This document shows, piece after piece, positions 14,467-22,482 of a stretch of DNA of 22,710 bases (position 1 is its first letter; each line of letters begins with the position of its first letter). Position numbers and translations under genes: made by a program. Origin of the DNA: Cytophagia bacterium (GTDB taxonomy: Bacteria; Bacteroidota; Bacteroidia; UBA7662). Under the pieces are notes generated by a model. The model had not been told where the DNA came from. It worked only from the letters and a program-made list of their open reading frames with translations, and ran no database searches. Location: contig RFOZ01000014.1 of NCBI GenBank assembly GCA_009926405.1, positions 1 through 22,710 of the forward strand, in the 5' to 3' direction.

Positions 14467-15168
14467 CTAGGATTTCAGGCGTACCCGGGTCAGGTAGCGA
14501 TCGACATTTTGACCTTCGGTGCTCTGGGGATATTCCCGCTGAATGCGCTCGTAACATTCCAACGCCTTTTCCTTTTGACCAGTTTTTTCGGCGATCTCTC
14601 CCGCCCGTTGCAGATAGAACGGCGTGGTGAATTCGTTGGCTTTGAATTCGGCAGCCTTTAGGTAGCAATCCAGGGCTTCGCTGTCTTTTTTGAGTTGCAA
14701 ATGGGCATCACCTTGGCAACCCAAGGAGATGCTACCCAGGACAGGGTCCGAGGTTTTGAAGGACTCCAGTGCCTCCAACGCTTCGGCGTATTGGCCCAAG
14801 CGTAGGTAGCTGACGCCCAGGTAGTATTGCGCCAAATTTCCTGCAGGTGTCCAGCGGTAATCTTCGGCGATTTCTTCAAATCCCGGGAAATTACCATCCC
14901 CTTTGACAGCCAGGTTGAGCGAATCGTTTTCGAAATAACGTTCGGCAACATGCATGAGGTTCACGGCTTCTTTTTGTTGTGCTGGGAGATAGACCCCCCA
15001 GATATAATAAGCCCCCAAGACCAAGGCCAGCAAACCGCCTCCGGCATAGGTTAGCATTTGTTTGTTCTGCTCCCAAAAGGCTTCAACTTTGCCGAGGCCT
15101 TGTTGCAAATCCAGGGCTTCAACGGGATCAAGGCCTTGGGGTTCGTTGGTTTTGGAGTTGGATGCCAT
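14467..15168 (-). CDS. TPR-repeat inner-membrane protein (YfgM-like)
   Basis: A 233-residue protein with a short cytoplasmic N-terminus, one membrane helix (about 39-62, LTYAGGGLLALVLGAYYIWG) and a periplasmic part with TPR-like helices: AQYYLGVSYLRLGQYAEALEA, DAHLQLKKDSEALDCYLKAAE and AEKTGQKEKALECYERI. The same layout is seen in YfgM, which escorts secreted proteins at the SecYEG translocon, but orthology is not certain. It lies 22 bases before ribH and 33 bases after pdhA on the same strand. The pairing with ribH recurs in Flavobacteria; the reason is unknown. Confidence 0.85.
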   Translation of the reverse strand: MASNSKTNEPQGLDPVEALDLQQGLGKVEAFWEQNKQMLTYAGGGLLALVLGAYYIWGVYLPAQQKEAVNLMHVAERYFENDSLNLAVKGDGNFPGFEEIAEDYRWTPAGNLAQYYLGVSYLRLGQYAEALEALESFKTSDPVLGSISLGCQGDAHLQLKKDSEALDCYLKAAEFKANEFTTPFYLQRAGEIAEKTGQKEKALECYERIQREYPQSTEGQNVDRYLTRVRLKS

Positions 15169-15201
15169 GTGAACGTATGGATTGGTTGGAAAAATAAGGG
15201 G

Positions 15202-16197
15202 TTAATCGGTGATATAGGGGTAATCGCTTTGGATGTAGACGTCCTTGTACATTTCGGATACATCCGGCCAAGGAGATTCCTCCGCAAAGGTGACCGCCTC
15301 CTGTACCAAGATTTCAAGTTTTTCTTCGAGCTGTTCAAAAGCCGCTTCGTCCAAAAGGCCTTGGGCCATCATTTGGTTTTTGAGCTGTTCAATCGGGTCT
15401 TGTTCCCGGTAAGCCTCGACTTCTTCTTTGGTCCGGTATTTGGCCGGATCGCTCATGGAGTGACCGCGGTAGCGATACGTGCGGATTTCCAAAAGGGTGG
15501 GTCCATCACCGGAACGGGCCCGGGCTACTGCCCTTTCCATGGCTTCGTGGACGGTCCAAACGCACATGCCGTCAACGGCTTCGGAAGGCATCCGGTACGA
15601 AAGACCGATTTCATGCAATTCATTGACATTGGTGGTCCGTTGAACGGAGGTTCCCATCGCGTAACCGTTGTTCTCAATAACAAAGATGACCGGGAGGTTC
15701 CAAAGCATGGCCATGTTAAAGGTTTCGTGCAAGGCGCCTTGCCGGACGGCCCCATCTCCCATAAAACATACATTGACGTTGGTATTGCCCAGGTATTTGT
15801 CGGCAAAAGCCAGGCCAGCCCCTAAGGGGATTTGGCCTCCAACGATACCATGGCCCCCATAAAAGCGGTGCTCCTTGCTAAAAAGGTGCATAGAGCCGCC
15901 TTTGCCCTTGGAGCATCCCGTGGCCTTCCCGTACAATTCGGCCATGACCGATCCCGGACTTAATCCGCAGATAAGCGCATGTCCATGGTCCCTGTACGCG
16001 GTGATCACCGAATCCTGAGGCGTAATGGCCGAATAGGTACCGGCTACAACGGCTTCTTGGCCGATGTAGAGGTGGCAAAAGCCTTTTATTTTTTGCTGGC
16101 CATACAACTGAGCACATTTTTCTTCAAAACGCCTCATCAAAAGCATGTCGTAAAGCCATTTTTGGGCCTGTGCCGGGGATAATTTTGGGTCTGCCAT
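15202..16197 (-). CDS. pdhA: Pyruvate dehydrogenase E1 component subunit alpha
   Basis: The alpha chain of an alpha2beta2 E1 decarboxylates pyruvate with thiamine diphosphate and passes the acetyl group to the E2 lipoyl domain. 331 residues. The ThDP/Mg motif runs from GDG (147-149) through HETFNMAMLWNLP to ENN (175-177). HGIVGGQIPLGAGLA (116-130) is typical. RYRGHSMSDPAKYR (242-255) is the active-site loop that in mitochondrial E1 carries regulatory serines. The ATG at 16197 is preferred over 16236 because family members begin shortly before this and the 13 extra residues look unrelated. The E1 beta and E2 genes are not adjacent, so the complex is encoded at split loci. Divergent from recF with 58 bases between starts. 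Confidence 0.95.
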   Translation of the reverse strand: MADPKLSPAQAQKWLYDMLLMRRFEEKCAQLYGQQKIKGFCHLYIGQEAVVAGTYSAITPQDSVITAYRDHGHALICGLSPGSVMAELYGKATGCSKGKGGSMHLFSKEHRFYGGHGIVGGQIPLGAGLAFADKYLGNTNVNVCFMGDGAVRQGALHETFNMAMLWNLPVIFVIENNGYAMGTSVQRTTNVNELHEIGLSYRMPSEAVDGMCVWTVHEAMERAVARARSGDGPTLLEIRTYRYRGHSMSDPAKYRTKEEVEAYREQDPIEQLKNQMMAQGLLDEAAFEQLEEKLEILVQEAVTFAEESPWPDVSEMYKDVYIQSDYPYITD

Positions 16198-16255
16198 CGA
16201 AATTTCCAAAAGAGGCGCTAATATACGCCCCACCACCCTGCCTTAAGTCCTTACT

Positions 16256-17395
16256 GTGTTTTTGAAGCGCTTGCAATTAGTAGATTACCGCCTTGAATCG
16301 GCCTGCAACCTTGAAATGGCGTCTTCGTGGATCGCCTTTACCGGGCCCAACGGCACCGGCAAAACCAATTTGCTGGATGCAGTGCATTTCCTCTGCCTGG
16401 GTCGAAGCTATTTCACCCGTCAGGACAGCCAGCTGGTGCGCTTTGGGAGCCGTGGGTTTCGACTGGAAGGTCGCTTTGGCCCGCTGCCGTCCCCGGATTT
16501 TCCGAATCCCTCGGTGAATGGCCCCGATGAAACCAGGGTCACCGTTGTTTACAAAACAGGGGTAGGCAAGGAAATGGCCGTGAATCAAGTGGTGTACCCA
16601 CGGCTGAGCGAGCACCTGGGTCGCATGCCCGTTGTGATGATAGCTCCCGGTGATACGGTTTTGTTGGAAGGAACCGGTGCCGAACGCAGGCGGTTTACCG
16701 ATATGTTGTTAGCCCAGACCAAGCCCGACTATGTTCAGGCCTTGTTGAAGCGGGACCATTTGTTGGGACAGCGCAATGCTTTGCTCAAAGCCGCCCGGCA
16801 AGGTCCTTCCCCGGATCCCGCCTTGATGGAATGTTACGACGAGGAATTGGCTCAATGTCATCAGGCCATTGCCAAGGTTCGGGCCTCCTGGGTGGAAGGA
16901 TTTACTCCCTTGATGCAAGGCCTATACCGCCATATTGCCGGCGATGCCGAACAGGCCACAATGACCTACCAGCCCGATCAGCCATCCTACGCTGACACCT
17001 TTCAAAAGCCAAGCCTGCAACGCGAAATCGAGGCCGGTCACACGCTTTGGGGTACTCAGCGGGATGATTTGGAATTTGAATTGGGAGGAAAGTCGGTACG
17101 TAGGTATGCATCGCAGGGTCAACGCAAATCGTTTTTGCTGGCGCTCAAACTGGCCCAATGCGCTTTTTTCTTGGACGAAGGCAAATCCCACGCCACCCTT
17201 TTGTTGGATGATTTTTTTGAAAAACTGGATGCCGCGCGATTGCAGGGTTTGGTTCAGGCAATCCAAGAATTATCCAAGCGAGGCGTTCAGGTATTTTTGA
17301 GCGATACAGGCAAAGAAAGGGTGCGAGAATTGATGGAACAATGTCAACAGTCCTGCCTCTTTGTGGATACCCCTTTACAAAATTCAACCCCCTAA
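16256..17395 (+). CDS. recF: DNA replication/repair protein RecF
   Basis: RecF is an SMC-like ATPase that loads RecA at single-strand gaps with RecO and RecR. 379 residues starting at GTG (16256); the encoded FLKRLQLVDYR is the usual RecF N-terminus. Walker A is GPNGTGKT (30-37), the ABC signature is ASQGQRKS (285-292), and Walker B is TLLLDDFFEKLD (314-325). PGDTVLLEGTGAERRRFTD (131-149) is a strong family marker. The usual GxHRDD motif reads GTQRDD (266-271), with Gln for His. No ATG is available near the start. A TPR-like lipoprotein gene follows after 13 bases and is probably co-transcribed. Confidence 0.95.
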   Translation: MFLKRLQLVDYRLESACNLEMASSWIAFTGPNGTGKTNLLDAVHFLCLGRSYFTRQDSQLVRFGSRGFRLEGRFGPLPSPDFPNPSVNGPDETRVTVVYKTGVGKEMAVNQVVYPRLSEHLGRMPVVMIAPGDTVLLEGTGAERRRFTDMLLAQTKPDYVQALLKRDHLLGQRNALLKAARQGPSPDPALMECYDEELAQCHQAIAKVRASWVEGFTPLMQGLYRHIAGDAEQATMTYQPDQPSYADTFQKPSLQREIEAGHTLWGTQRDDLEFELGGKSVRRYASQGQRKSFLLALKLAQCAFFLDEGKSHATLLLDDFFEKLDAARLQGLVQAIQELSKRGVQVFLSDTGKERVRELMEQCQQSCLFVDTPLQNSTP

Positions 17396-17408
17396 CGCCG
17401 CCTTAACG

Positions 17409-18008
17409 ATGATCAAGTCTTTGACCGACCGCCTTTCTAGAACCTCCACAACCCTGGCCTGCCTTGGCCTGGCCTGCCTTGTTTTGAGCCTGGGGGCTTG
17501 CCAACCGAAGGGGCCCAACGATACGGCCGAAGCCACCCGCAATGATTCGCTCGCATTGCGAACGATCTTGCGTTCCGGCATCGATTCCCTCGAAAAAGTT
17601 CTGTCCGCCGATTCCTTGGGCATTTCAACGCAAACGGCCCCCCTGGATAGTTTGGCGGCCACCTGTCTGCGTTTCGCATCGGTCTTTCCACGGGACCCCT
17701 ATGCGCCGGTTGCGCTATGGAAAGCAGCGCAGGTTTTGCGCAGCCTGGGGGATTTTGAGGGGGCAGTTCAATGCGGTAAAGCCTTGGTGGATGCTTACCC
17801 GGCCCATCCTTTGGCCCCGATTGCTTTGTATTTCAACGCCGTTGTCCTCAACGAGGACGGTGGGGTTCAGGAAGCCGCTGCGTTTTATTTGGAACGGCTG
17901 ACCAACGAATACCCCGGGGATAGCCTGGCCAAGGATGCGGCCTTGTACCGTCAGACCCTGGGAATGAAACAGGAAGACTGGAATAAGCGTCTAAAAGAAC
18001 AGAACTAA
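17409..18008 (+). CDS. TPR-like lipoprotein downstream of recF
   Basis: A 199-residue lipoprotein. The signal peptide contains the repeated LACLGLACL stretch and ends at LSLGAC, giving lipidated Cys31. The mature part is helical: residues ~85-190 show TPR-like spacing (CLRFASVFPRDPYAPVALWK, AAQVLRSLGDFEGAVQCGKA, LVDAYPAHPLAPIALYFN, YLERLTNEYPGDSLAKDA). It resembles the helical envelope lipoproteins of the CpoB/BamD group in general layout only. The ATG at 17409 is chosen over the in-frame codon at 17361, which lies inside recF. It converges on cdaA with a 12-base gap. Confidence 0.78.
   Translation: MIKSLTDRLSRTSTTLACLGLACLVLSLGACQPKGPNDTAEATRNDSLALRTILRSGIDSLEKVLSADSLGISTQTAPLDSLAATCLRFASVFPRDPYAPVALWKAAQVLRSLGDFEGAVQCGKALVDAYPAHPLAPIALYFNAVVLNEDGGVQEAAAFYLERLTNEYPGDSLAKDAALYRQTLGMKQEDWNKRLKEQN
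17454..17483. repeat. Fifteen-base tandem duplication inside a signal peptide
   Basis: CTGGCCTGCCTTG occurs at 17454-17466 and again at 17469-17481, a 15-base period that keeps frame and encodes LACLG then LACLV. It lengthens the hydrophobic core of the lipoprotein signal by five residues. Confidence 0.7.
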
Positions 18009-18020
18009 GCAGCTGTTTTC

Positions 18021-18800
18021 TTAACGTTCCCGCAGCCGGTGCATCAGGGCATTGGGGCTAAGGGGTTCGCTAAAGGCGCCTCGATCGGCCACGACGATAT
18101 GCCCGGTTTCTTCGGAGACCAAAACGACCAAGGCATCGCTTTGTTCGCTCAGGCCCAAGGCAGCCCGGTGACGCATCCCATAGCCCGCACCCTGCTGACT
18201 TGATTGATCGCTCAACGGTAGCATGCAAGATGCGGCAATCAATCGCCCTCCCGATAACAAGACCGCCCCATCGTGCAGTGGGGAATCCTTGGCAAAGAGA
18301 GCTTGCAATAATTCGGTATTGGGTAAGGCATCCAAGGGGGTACCGGTGGCGGCAATGGGCTGCAAATCCGCCAATCGCTCGACGACCACGAGGGCGCCGG
18401 TGCGTGTTTCAGCCAAGCGTGCGCAGGCTTCGGAGACCGATCGAATCCAGCCGTGATCCTGGTTGTTGTTGTGACGTTCATGGTCCAGCCAACGCCGTAC
18501 CTGAGAAATGCGGGCCGATTCTGCTTTGCGACCAATGAGTAGCAGGAAATTTCGAATCTCGGGTTGAAAAACAACCACCAAAGCGAGGACGCCTAATCCC
18601 ACAAACTGTCCCAAGAGGGCCGTAAACAAGGGCAATTCAAGCCAAACCCCCAGGCGAAAAAGCAGGTTAAAAACCAGGACACCTAACAATAGATAAAGAA
18701 TCAAACTGCCCCGGACCAATCGCCAGGCCAAACCCAGGAGAAGGGCTACGAGGCTCCAATCCAAGATGTTATGCCAGTTTAGTCCAATCGAGGTGTCCAT
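18021..18800 (-). CDS. cdaA: Diadenylate cyclase CdaA (c-di-AMP synthase)
   Basis: Makes cyclic di-AMP from two ATP. 259 residues with three N-terminal membrane helices (about 12-28, 32-52, 60-80) and a cytoplasmic DAC domain. DSPLHDGAVLL holds the DGA motif (177-179) and GMRHRAALGLSE the RHR motif (210-212), both needed for catalysis and at positions close to those of Listeria CdaA. Usual length. It follows folP by 63 bases on the same strand, a neighbourhood I recall from many Bacteroidota. No CdaR-type regulator gene is adjacent, as is common outside Firmicutes. The product is a second messenger for potassium and osmotic balance; targets in this organism are unknown. Confidence 0.95.
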   Translation of the reverse strand: MDTSIGLNWHNILDWSLVALLLGLAWRLVRGSLILYLLLGVLVFNLLFRLGVWLELPLFTALLGQFVGLGVLALVVVFQPEIRNFLLLIGRKAESARISQVRRWLDHERHNNNQDHGWIRSVSEACARLAETRTGALVVVERLADLQPIAATGTPLDALPNTELLQALFAKDSPLHDGAVLLSGGRLIAASCMLPLSDQSSQQGAGYGMRHRAALGLSEQSDALVVLVSEETGHIVVADRGAFSEPLSPNALMHRLRER

Positions 18801-18863
18801 GGTTTCGTACGGCCGGGGTTGAAAAAAGAAGCAGTGAATGAGGGTCTAAGAACGCTGAATAGC

Positions 18864-19730
18864 TCAAGAAATTTTGAGAAGGTCTTCCCGGTTTTGGAAA
18901 AGACACCAGAGGTTAACGCATTGCACGGCTTCGATTACATCGTGTACCCTCAGAAGGCGAGCGCCTTGGGTGAGTGCAATGGTATTTAGTGCGGTGGTTC
19001 CGTTCAAGGCGGTGGAGGAGTCCAGGCCCAAAGGTCGGTAGATCATGGATTTACGGGATAGGCCTGCCATCACCGGCCAGCCATAAGCCACGAGCTCGCT
19101 CAGTCGATAAAGAATTTGATAGTTCTGCGCTTGGCTTTTGGCAAAGCCAAAACACGGATCCACAAGGATGGTGGGTGCACCTGCTTGGGACAGCGACTCC
19201 GCATTTTGGACCAAAAAATCAAAAACCTCGGATGGAGCATCCTGATAATCGGTCATGGATGCCATGTTTTCGGGACTGCCACGCAGGTGGCCCAGGATGT
19301 AGGGGACCTTTTGCTGCAAAATGAGCGGGTGCATTTGGGGATCCAGCGTACCTCCGGAAACATCGTTGATCATGGCCGCACCGCAACGGATGGCCGTACC
19401 GGCCACAGAAGCTCGGTACGTATCAACCGAGATCAAGGCCCCTGGGAAAGCGGATAGGATGGCTTCGAGGCCGGCTTGGATGCGCTCTTCCTCCTCTACC
19501 GGGCCCACTTGGGTGGAGCCTGGCCGGGTTGAACAAGCGCCCAGGTCCAGAATATCGGCGCCTTGGCTTAGCATGGTACCGGCCCGATCCACGGTTTCGG
19601 TGGTATTCAGCCCAACCCGACTGGGGGCGTAGAACGAGTCGGTGGTGAGGTTGAGAATCCCCAAGACACGGGGTCGCTCCAGGCTCATGCTTTGATTCTT
19701 GGTCGGTAGGCTAAGCGTGGATGGGTTCAT
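18864..19730 (-). CDS. folP: Dihydropteroate synthase
   Basis: Condenses hydroxymethyl-dihydropterin diphosphate with p-aminobenzoate in folate synthesis; it is the sulfonamide target. 288 residues on a TIM barrel. Visible landmarks are GILNLTTDSF (24-33), DLGACSTRPGS (62-72), ISVDTY (100-105), INDVSGG (121-127), DPCFGFAKS (191-199), GLSRKS (223-228) and RVHDV near the C-terminus. Two changes from the textbook motifs are seen: NxTPDSF reads NLTTDSF and the MHxxG segment reads GHLRG. Both may be lineage variants. The ATG at 19730 gives a 20-residue lead before the barrel; an alternative is Met15 (19688). Divergent from the DUF1599 gene. Confidence 0.94.
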   Translation of the reverse strand: MNPSTLSLPTKNQSMSLERPRVLGILNLTTDSFYAPSRVGLNTTETVDRAGTMLSQGADILDLGACSTRPGSTQVGPVEEEERIQAGLEAILSAFPGALISVDTYRASVAGTAIRCGAAMINDVSGGTLDPQMHPLILQQKVPYILGHLRGSPENMASMTDYQDAPSEVFDFLVQNAESLSQAGAPTILVDPCFGFAKSQAQNYQILYRLSELVAYGWPVMAGLSRKSMIYRPLGLDSSTALNGTTALNTIALTQGARLLRVHDVIEAVQCVNLWCLFQNREDLLKIS

Positions 19731-19737
19731 CGTGATG

Positions 19738-19745
19738 TAAATTTA
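19738..19745. promoter_or_regulatory. Self-complementary -7-like element between folP and DUF1599
   Basis: TAAATTTA differs from TAnnTTTG only in the last base and reads the same on both strands, so it could serve both divergent genes. It is 7 bases from the folP ATG and 16 from the DUF1599 ATG. No -33 box is clear on either side, so this remains tentative. Confidence 0.3.
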
Positions 19746-19761
19746 TCCCCCAAAACCTACC

Positions 19762-20322
19762 ATGCAGACCTTGAACGCTTTTGACAATGTGCTCTTGGAG
19801 TGCCGGTCCCTGTTCGAGGCCAAAACCAGGGATTACGGAACCTCATGGCGGGTTTTTCGGCTCCCATCCCTTACCGATCAGCTTTACATCAAAGCCTGTC
19901 GAATACGTAACATTGAACAGAAGGGCTACCATCGGGTAAGCGAAGGGGTTCGCCCCGAATGGATGGCCTTGGTTAATTATGCCATTATGGCTTTGATTCA
20001 ATTGGAACTTGGGGAATGCTCGGAAGAGCCCCTGAGCATCGAAAGGGCCTTGGGTTATTACGATCAACAGGTTACCATCAACCGGGATCTTTTGGCCAAC
20101 AAAAACCACGACTACGGGGAGGCCTGGAGAGAAATGCGGCCCACCTCCCTGACCGATATGGTTTTGGTTAAGCTCCTTCGCATCAAACAAATCGAAAGCA
20201 ACCGAGGCCAGGCCGAGGTTAGCGAAGGAGTTGAAGGAGGATACCGCGATATCCTCAATTACGCTGTTTTTGCCCTAATTCGCCAGGATGGCGAATCCAA
20301 TCCTACCAACCATCCGTTATGA
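19762..20322 (+). CDS. DUF1599 protein with two tandem domain copies
   Basis: A 186-residue cytoplasmic protein made of two related halves of about 70 residues, offset by 93-94. KTRDYGTSWR (21-30) pairs with KNHDYGEAWR (114-123), PSLTDQLYIKACRI (35-48) with TSLTDMVLVKLLRI (128-141), and NYAIMALI (72-79) with NYAVFALI (166-173). DUF1599 has been linked in comparative studies to nucleotide-modification contexts (Nmad1), but the chromosomal Bacteroidota form has no established role. The helical layout with conserved acids loosely recalls all-alpha NTP pyrophosphatases; this is speculative. It is coupled to the next gene by a four-base ATGA overlap and lies divergent from folP-cdaA. Confidence 0.88.
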   Translation: MQTLNAFDNVLLECRSLFEAKTRDYGTSWRVFRLPSLTDQLYIKACRIRNIEQKGYHRVSEGVRPEWMALVNYAIMALIQLELGECSEEPLSIERALGYYDQQVTINRDLLANKNHDYGEAWREMRPTSLTDMVLVKLLRIKQIESNRGQAEVSEGVEGGYRDILNYAVFALIRQDGESNPTNHPL

Positions 20323-21041
20323 TAGCATTGTTAAGATTTCTGACCGGCGCACTTTTTATTTTTTCGGGGCTTATTAAAGCCAACGATCCCCTTGGATTCG
20401 GGTATAAACTCGAAGAGTATTTTGTCGTTTTTGGGATAGATTTTTTGAATCCTTTGGCTACCGGACTGGCTATAGCGATCTGTGTTTTGGAAGTGGTCCT
20501 GGGCGTAGCCTTGTGGACTGGATGGAAGTCCAAATCTGTGACATGGTGGTTGTTGGGCTTGTTGGTTTTCTTTACTTTTTTGACCTTCTGGTCGGCATGG
20601 TTCAAAGTCGTAACCGACTGCGGTTGTTTTGGGGATTTCCTCAAACTAACCCCTTGGCAGAGCTTTACCAAGGACGTCGTCCTGCTTCTGATGGCCGCTG
20701 TTTTGTGTTACAATCGATCCTCCATCCGGCCCTTCGGTTCCCCCATGTTCGGAACAAGCCTGGTAGGTTTGACCGCTGTTGGGGTCACGGCCCTGTCCTT
20801 CTACACTTGGAATGATTTGCCGCTGCTGGATTTTCGTCCTTATGCCGTGGGCAAAAACTTGCCCGAAGGAATGGCCATCCCTGATGGCGCTCCTCGGGAT
20901 GTTTACAAGGATATATGGCAATACCGAATCAACGGCGTCGTTCGTCGTTTTGAAACCGAAGATTCCCCTTGGGATAGTGTTCAGGCCGATGGCCGGCCTG
21001 CGGAATTCGTATACCAAAGGGTATGTCCCGCCGATTCATGA
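20319..21041 (+). CDS. DoxX/BT_3928-type membrane protein, N-terminal part (frameshifted gene)
   Basis: The first ~232 residues of a protein that is normally about 370 long. Four membrane helices carry the family marks FIFSGLIKANDPLGFGYKLEEYF, TDCGCFGD and LTPWQSFTKDV, and then LLDFRPYAVGKNLPEGM after the last helix. The DxCGCFGD cysteines suggest a redox link, possibly quinone- or thiol-dependent, as in MauE/DoxX relatives; the function is not established. In this frame sense is lost after AEFVY (to about 21014), and it ends at a TGA (21039-21041) with six unrelated residues. Homologous sequence resumes one base further in another frame (21016-21429). The ATG overlaps the DUF1599 stop. Confidence 0.85.
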   Translation: MIALLRFLTGALFIFSGLIKANDPLGFGYKLEEYFVVFGIDFLNPLATGLAIAICVLEVVLGVALWTGWKSKSVTWWLLGLLVFFTFLTFWSAWFKVVTDCGCFGDFLKLTPWQSFTKDVVLLLMAAVLCYNRSSIRPFGSPMFGTSLVGLTAVGVTALSFYTWNDLPLLDFRPYAVGKNLPEGMAIPDGAPRDVYKDIWQYRINGVVRRFETEDSPWDSVQADGRPAEFVYQRVCPADS

Positions 21042-21429
21042 TTTTCTTATAAGCGACCTAAATGGCAACAACTACACCGATGATTTTTTGGGAGCGGAGC
21101 ATGCGGTCTTTATTATCTCGCCCTTTTTGGAAAAAGCCAGAGGGGATGCTTGGATTAAAGTGGCGGCGGTCGTTGATTGGGCCAGGCGAAACGATGTCAA
21201 GATTGCCATTTTGACGGGTAGCGGCCGAGAGGAAATTGAAGCCTTTGGAAAACGGTATGCTGCAAGTTCCTGGCCCTTTTACCAAGCAGACGGCACCGTT
21301 CTCAAGACCATGATGCGTTCCAATCCCGGCCTTATGTTGCTTCACAAAGGCACGGTCAAGGATCTGATTCCAGCACGTCGCTTGCCCAGCCCCGAGGAAT
21401 TAGGCCGAAAGATTGGTTCCGCCCGCTGA
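21016..21429 (+). pseudogene. DoxX/BT_3928-type protein, C-terminal part after a +1 frameshift
   Basis: Continues the preceding gene in the +1 frame: KGYVPPIHDFLISDLNG joins directly to the upstream AEFVY if base 21015 is skipped, restoring a 369-residue protein of usual family length. The 137 residues look like a thioredoxin-fold domain (FIISPFLE, WARRNDVKIAILTGS, WPFYQADGTVL, PGLMLLHKGTV) without the CxxC pair. It ends at TGA 21427-21429. A sequencing or assembly indel is the simplest cause, since both halves are well conserved; a decayed gene or programmed shift is less likely. If translated alone, a start at ATG 20989 in this frame is possible. Confidence 0.75.
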
Positions 21430-21445
21430 GTTGAATGCCTTGTCG

Positions 21446-22477
21446 GTGAATCCCAAGACCCTGCGTTGGTTTTTTGGACGCATTGTTAGCGCTTTATGGG
21501 TTCTATGGGGCCTGCTCACGTTAATTTTTATTTTGTTTTATGTTCTACCGGCTGATTCGGCCCAGATGACCTTGGGCCAAAGGTCTGATCCCGAGACACT
21601 TCGTGAAATACGTCGGGAACTGGGGTTGGACCTACCTTGGGGTCAACGATACCTTCATTTTTTGAGAGGTTTGTCCCCGGTGGATATGGTGTTGGAGGAA
21701 GGGGACAGGGTGCCCAGGCCTTTTTTCAAAGCGCCCAGCCTGGGACGCTCGTACCAAAACAGGCGGGAAGTGGTGGGCATGGTGGGTGAAGCTTTTGTCG
21801 GTACCTTGGTTTTGGCGGTGGCTGCCATGTTACTGGCCACCATCCTGGGCATTGCGCTGGGTTCATGGGCGGCCGTGACCGCTTCCCACCGGGTTCGGGC
21901 CACCCTAATGGGTTTTGCTATGAGCGGTGTTGCCGCGCCAAGCTTTGTCGTGGCTTTGTTAATGGCGTATGTTTTTGGGTATTTGCTTGCACCGTGGACT
22001 GGCCTTTCGATGACCGGCAGCCTTCAAGAATTGGATGCTCTGAGCGGGTGGGTTTGGGTGCCCAAAAATTTGTTGTTACCAGCTTTGACCTTGGGGATTC
22101 GTCCTCTATCGGTGGTAGTCCAATTGACCAAAGATTCCGTGAGCGAAGTGCTGGTTCAGGATTATGTTCGAACCGCCAGGGCCAAAGGCTTGCCTCCTTA
22201 TCGAATTTGGTGGAAGCATGTGTGGCCCAATGCATTGAATCCGGTGGTGACGGCCCTTTCGGGCTGGTTGTCTTCGATGCTTGCAGGGGCCGTTTTTGTC
22301 GAGTATGTCTTTGGCTGGCATGGCATGGGCAAGCTGACGGTGGATGCCTTGATGGTTTTTGACTTGCCGGTGGTGATGGGTGTGGTCCTATGGTCTGGCT
22401 TGTTGTTTGTGTTCATCAATATCTTGGTGGATTGGCTGTACACGATTCTGGATCCCCGCGTTCAATTGGAAGCCTAA
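21446..22477 (+). CDS. Peptide ABC transporter permease, OppB/DppB type
   Basis: Inner-membrane permease of a peptide/nickel-type ABC importer. 343 residues from GTG 21446. The first helix (WVLWGLLTLIFILFYVLP) and the periplasmic LGLDLPWGQRYLHFL segment are typical of the DppB N-terminus. The EAA loop that contacts the ATPase is DYVRTARAKGLPPYRIWWKH followed by PNALNPVV. The C-terminus ends in DPRVQL as in the family. Start choice is uncertain: TTG at 21413, 21431 or 21440 are in frame, and the first overlaps the upstream gene. No binding protein, DppC or ATPase gene is adjacent within the window; aroK begins five bases after the stop. The ligand cannot be deduced. Confidence 0.88.
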   Translation: MNPKTLRWFFGRIVSALWVLWGLLTLIFILFYVLPADSAQMTLGQRSDPETLREIRRELGLDLPWGQRYLHFLRGLSPVDMVLEEGDRVPRPFFKAPSLGRSYQNRREVVGMVGEAFVGTLVLAVAAMLLATILGIALGSWAAVTASHRVRATLMGFAMSGVAAPSFVVALLMAYVFGYLLAPWTGLSMTGSLQELDALSGWVWVPKNLLLPALTLGIRPLSVVVQLTKDSVSEVLVQDYVRTARAKGLPPYRIWWKHVWPNALNPVVTALSGWLSSMLAGAVFVEYVFGWHGMGKLTVDALMVFDLPVVMGVVLWSGLLFVFINILVDWLYTILDPRVQLEA

Positions 22478-22482
22478 AAACG

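Noticed and set aside
15058..15825. Long forward frame opposite pdhA (255 codons)
   Set aside because: Antisense to the clearly recognised pdhA and the TPR gene, with no recognisable domain.
20779..21429. An independent second gene starting at 20779
   Set aside because: Its first ~79 codons are a shadow of the DoxX frame; only the part after 21016 is homologous, as the continuation of the same protein.
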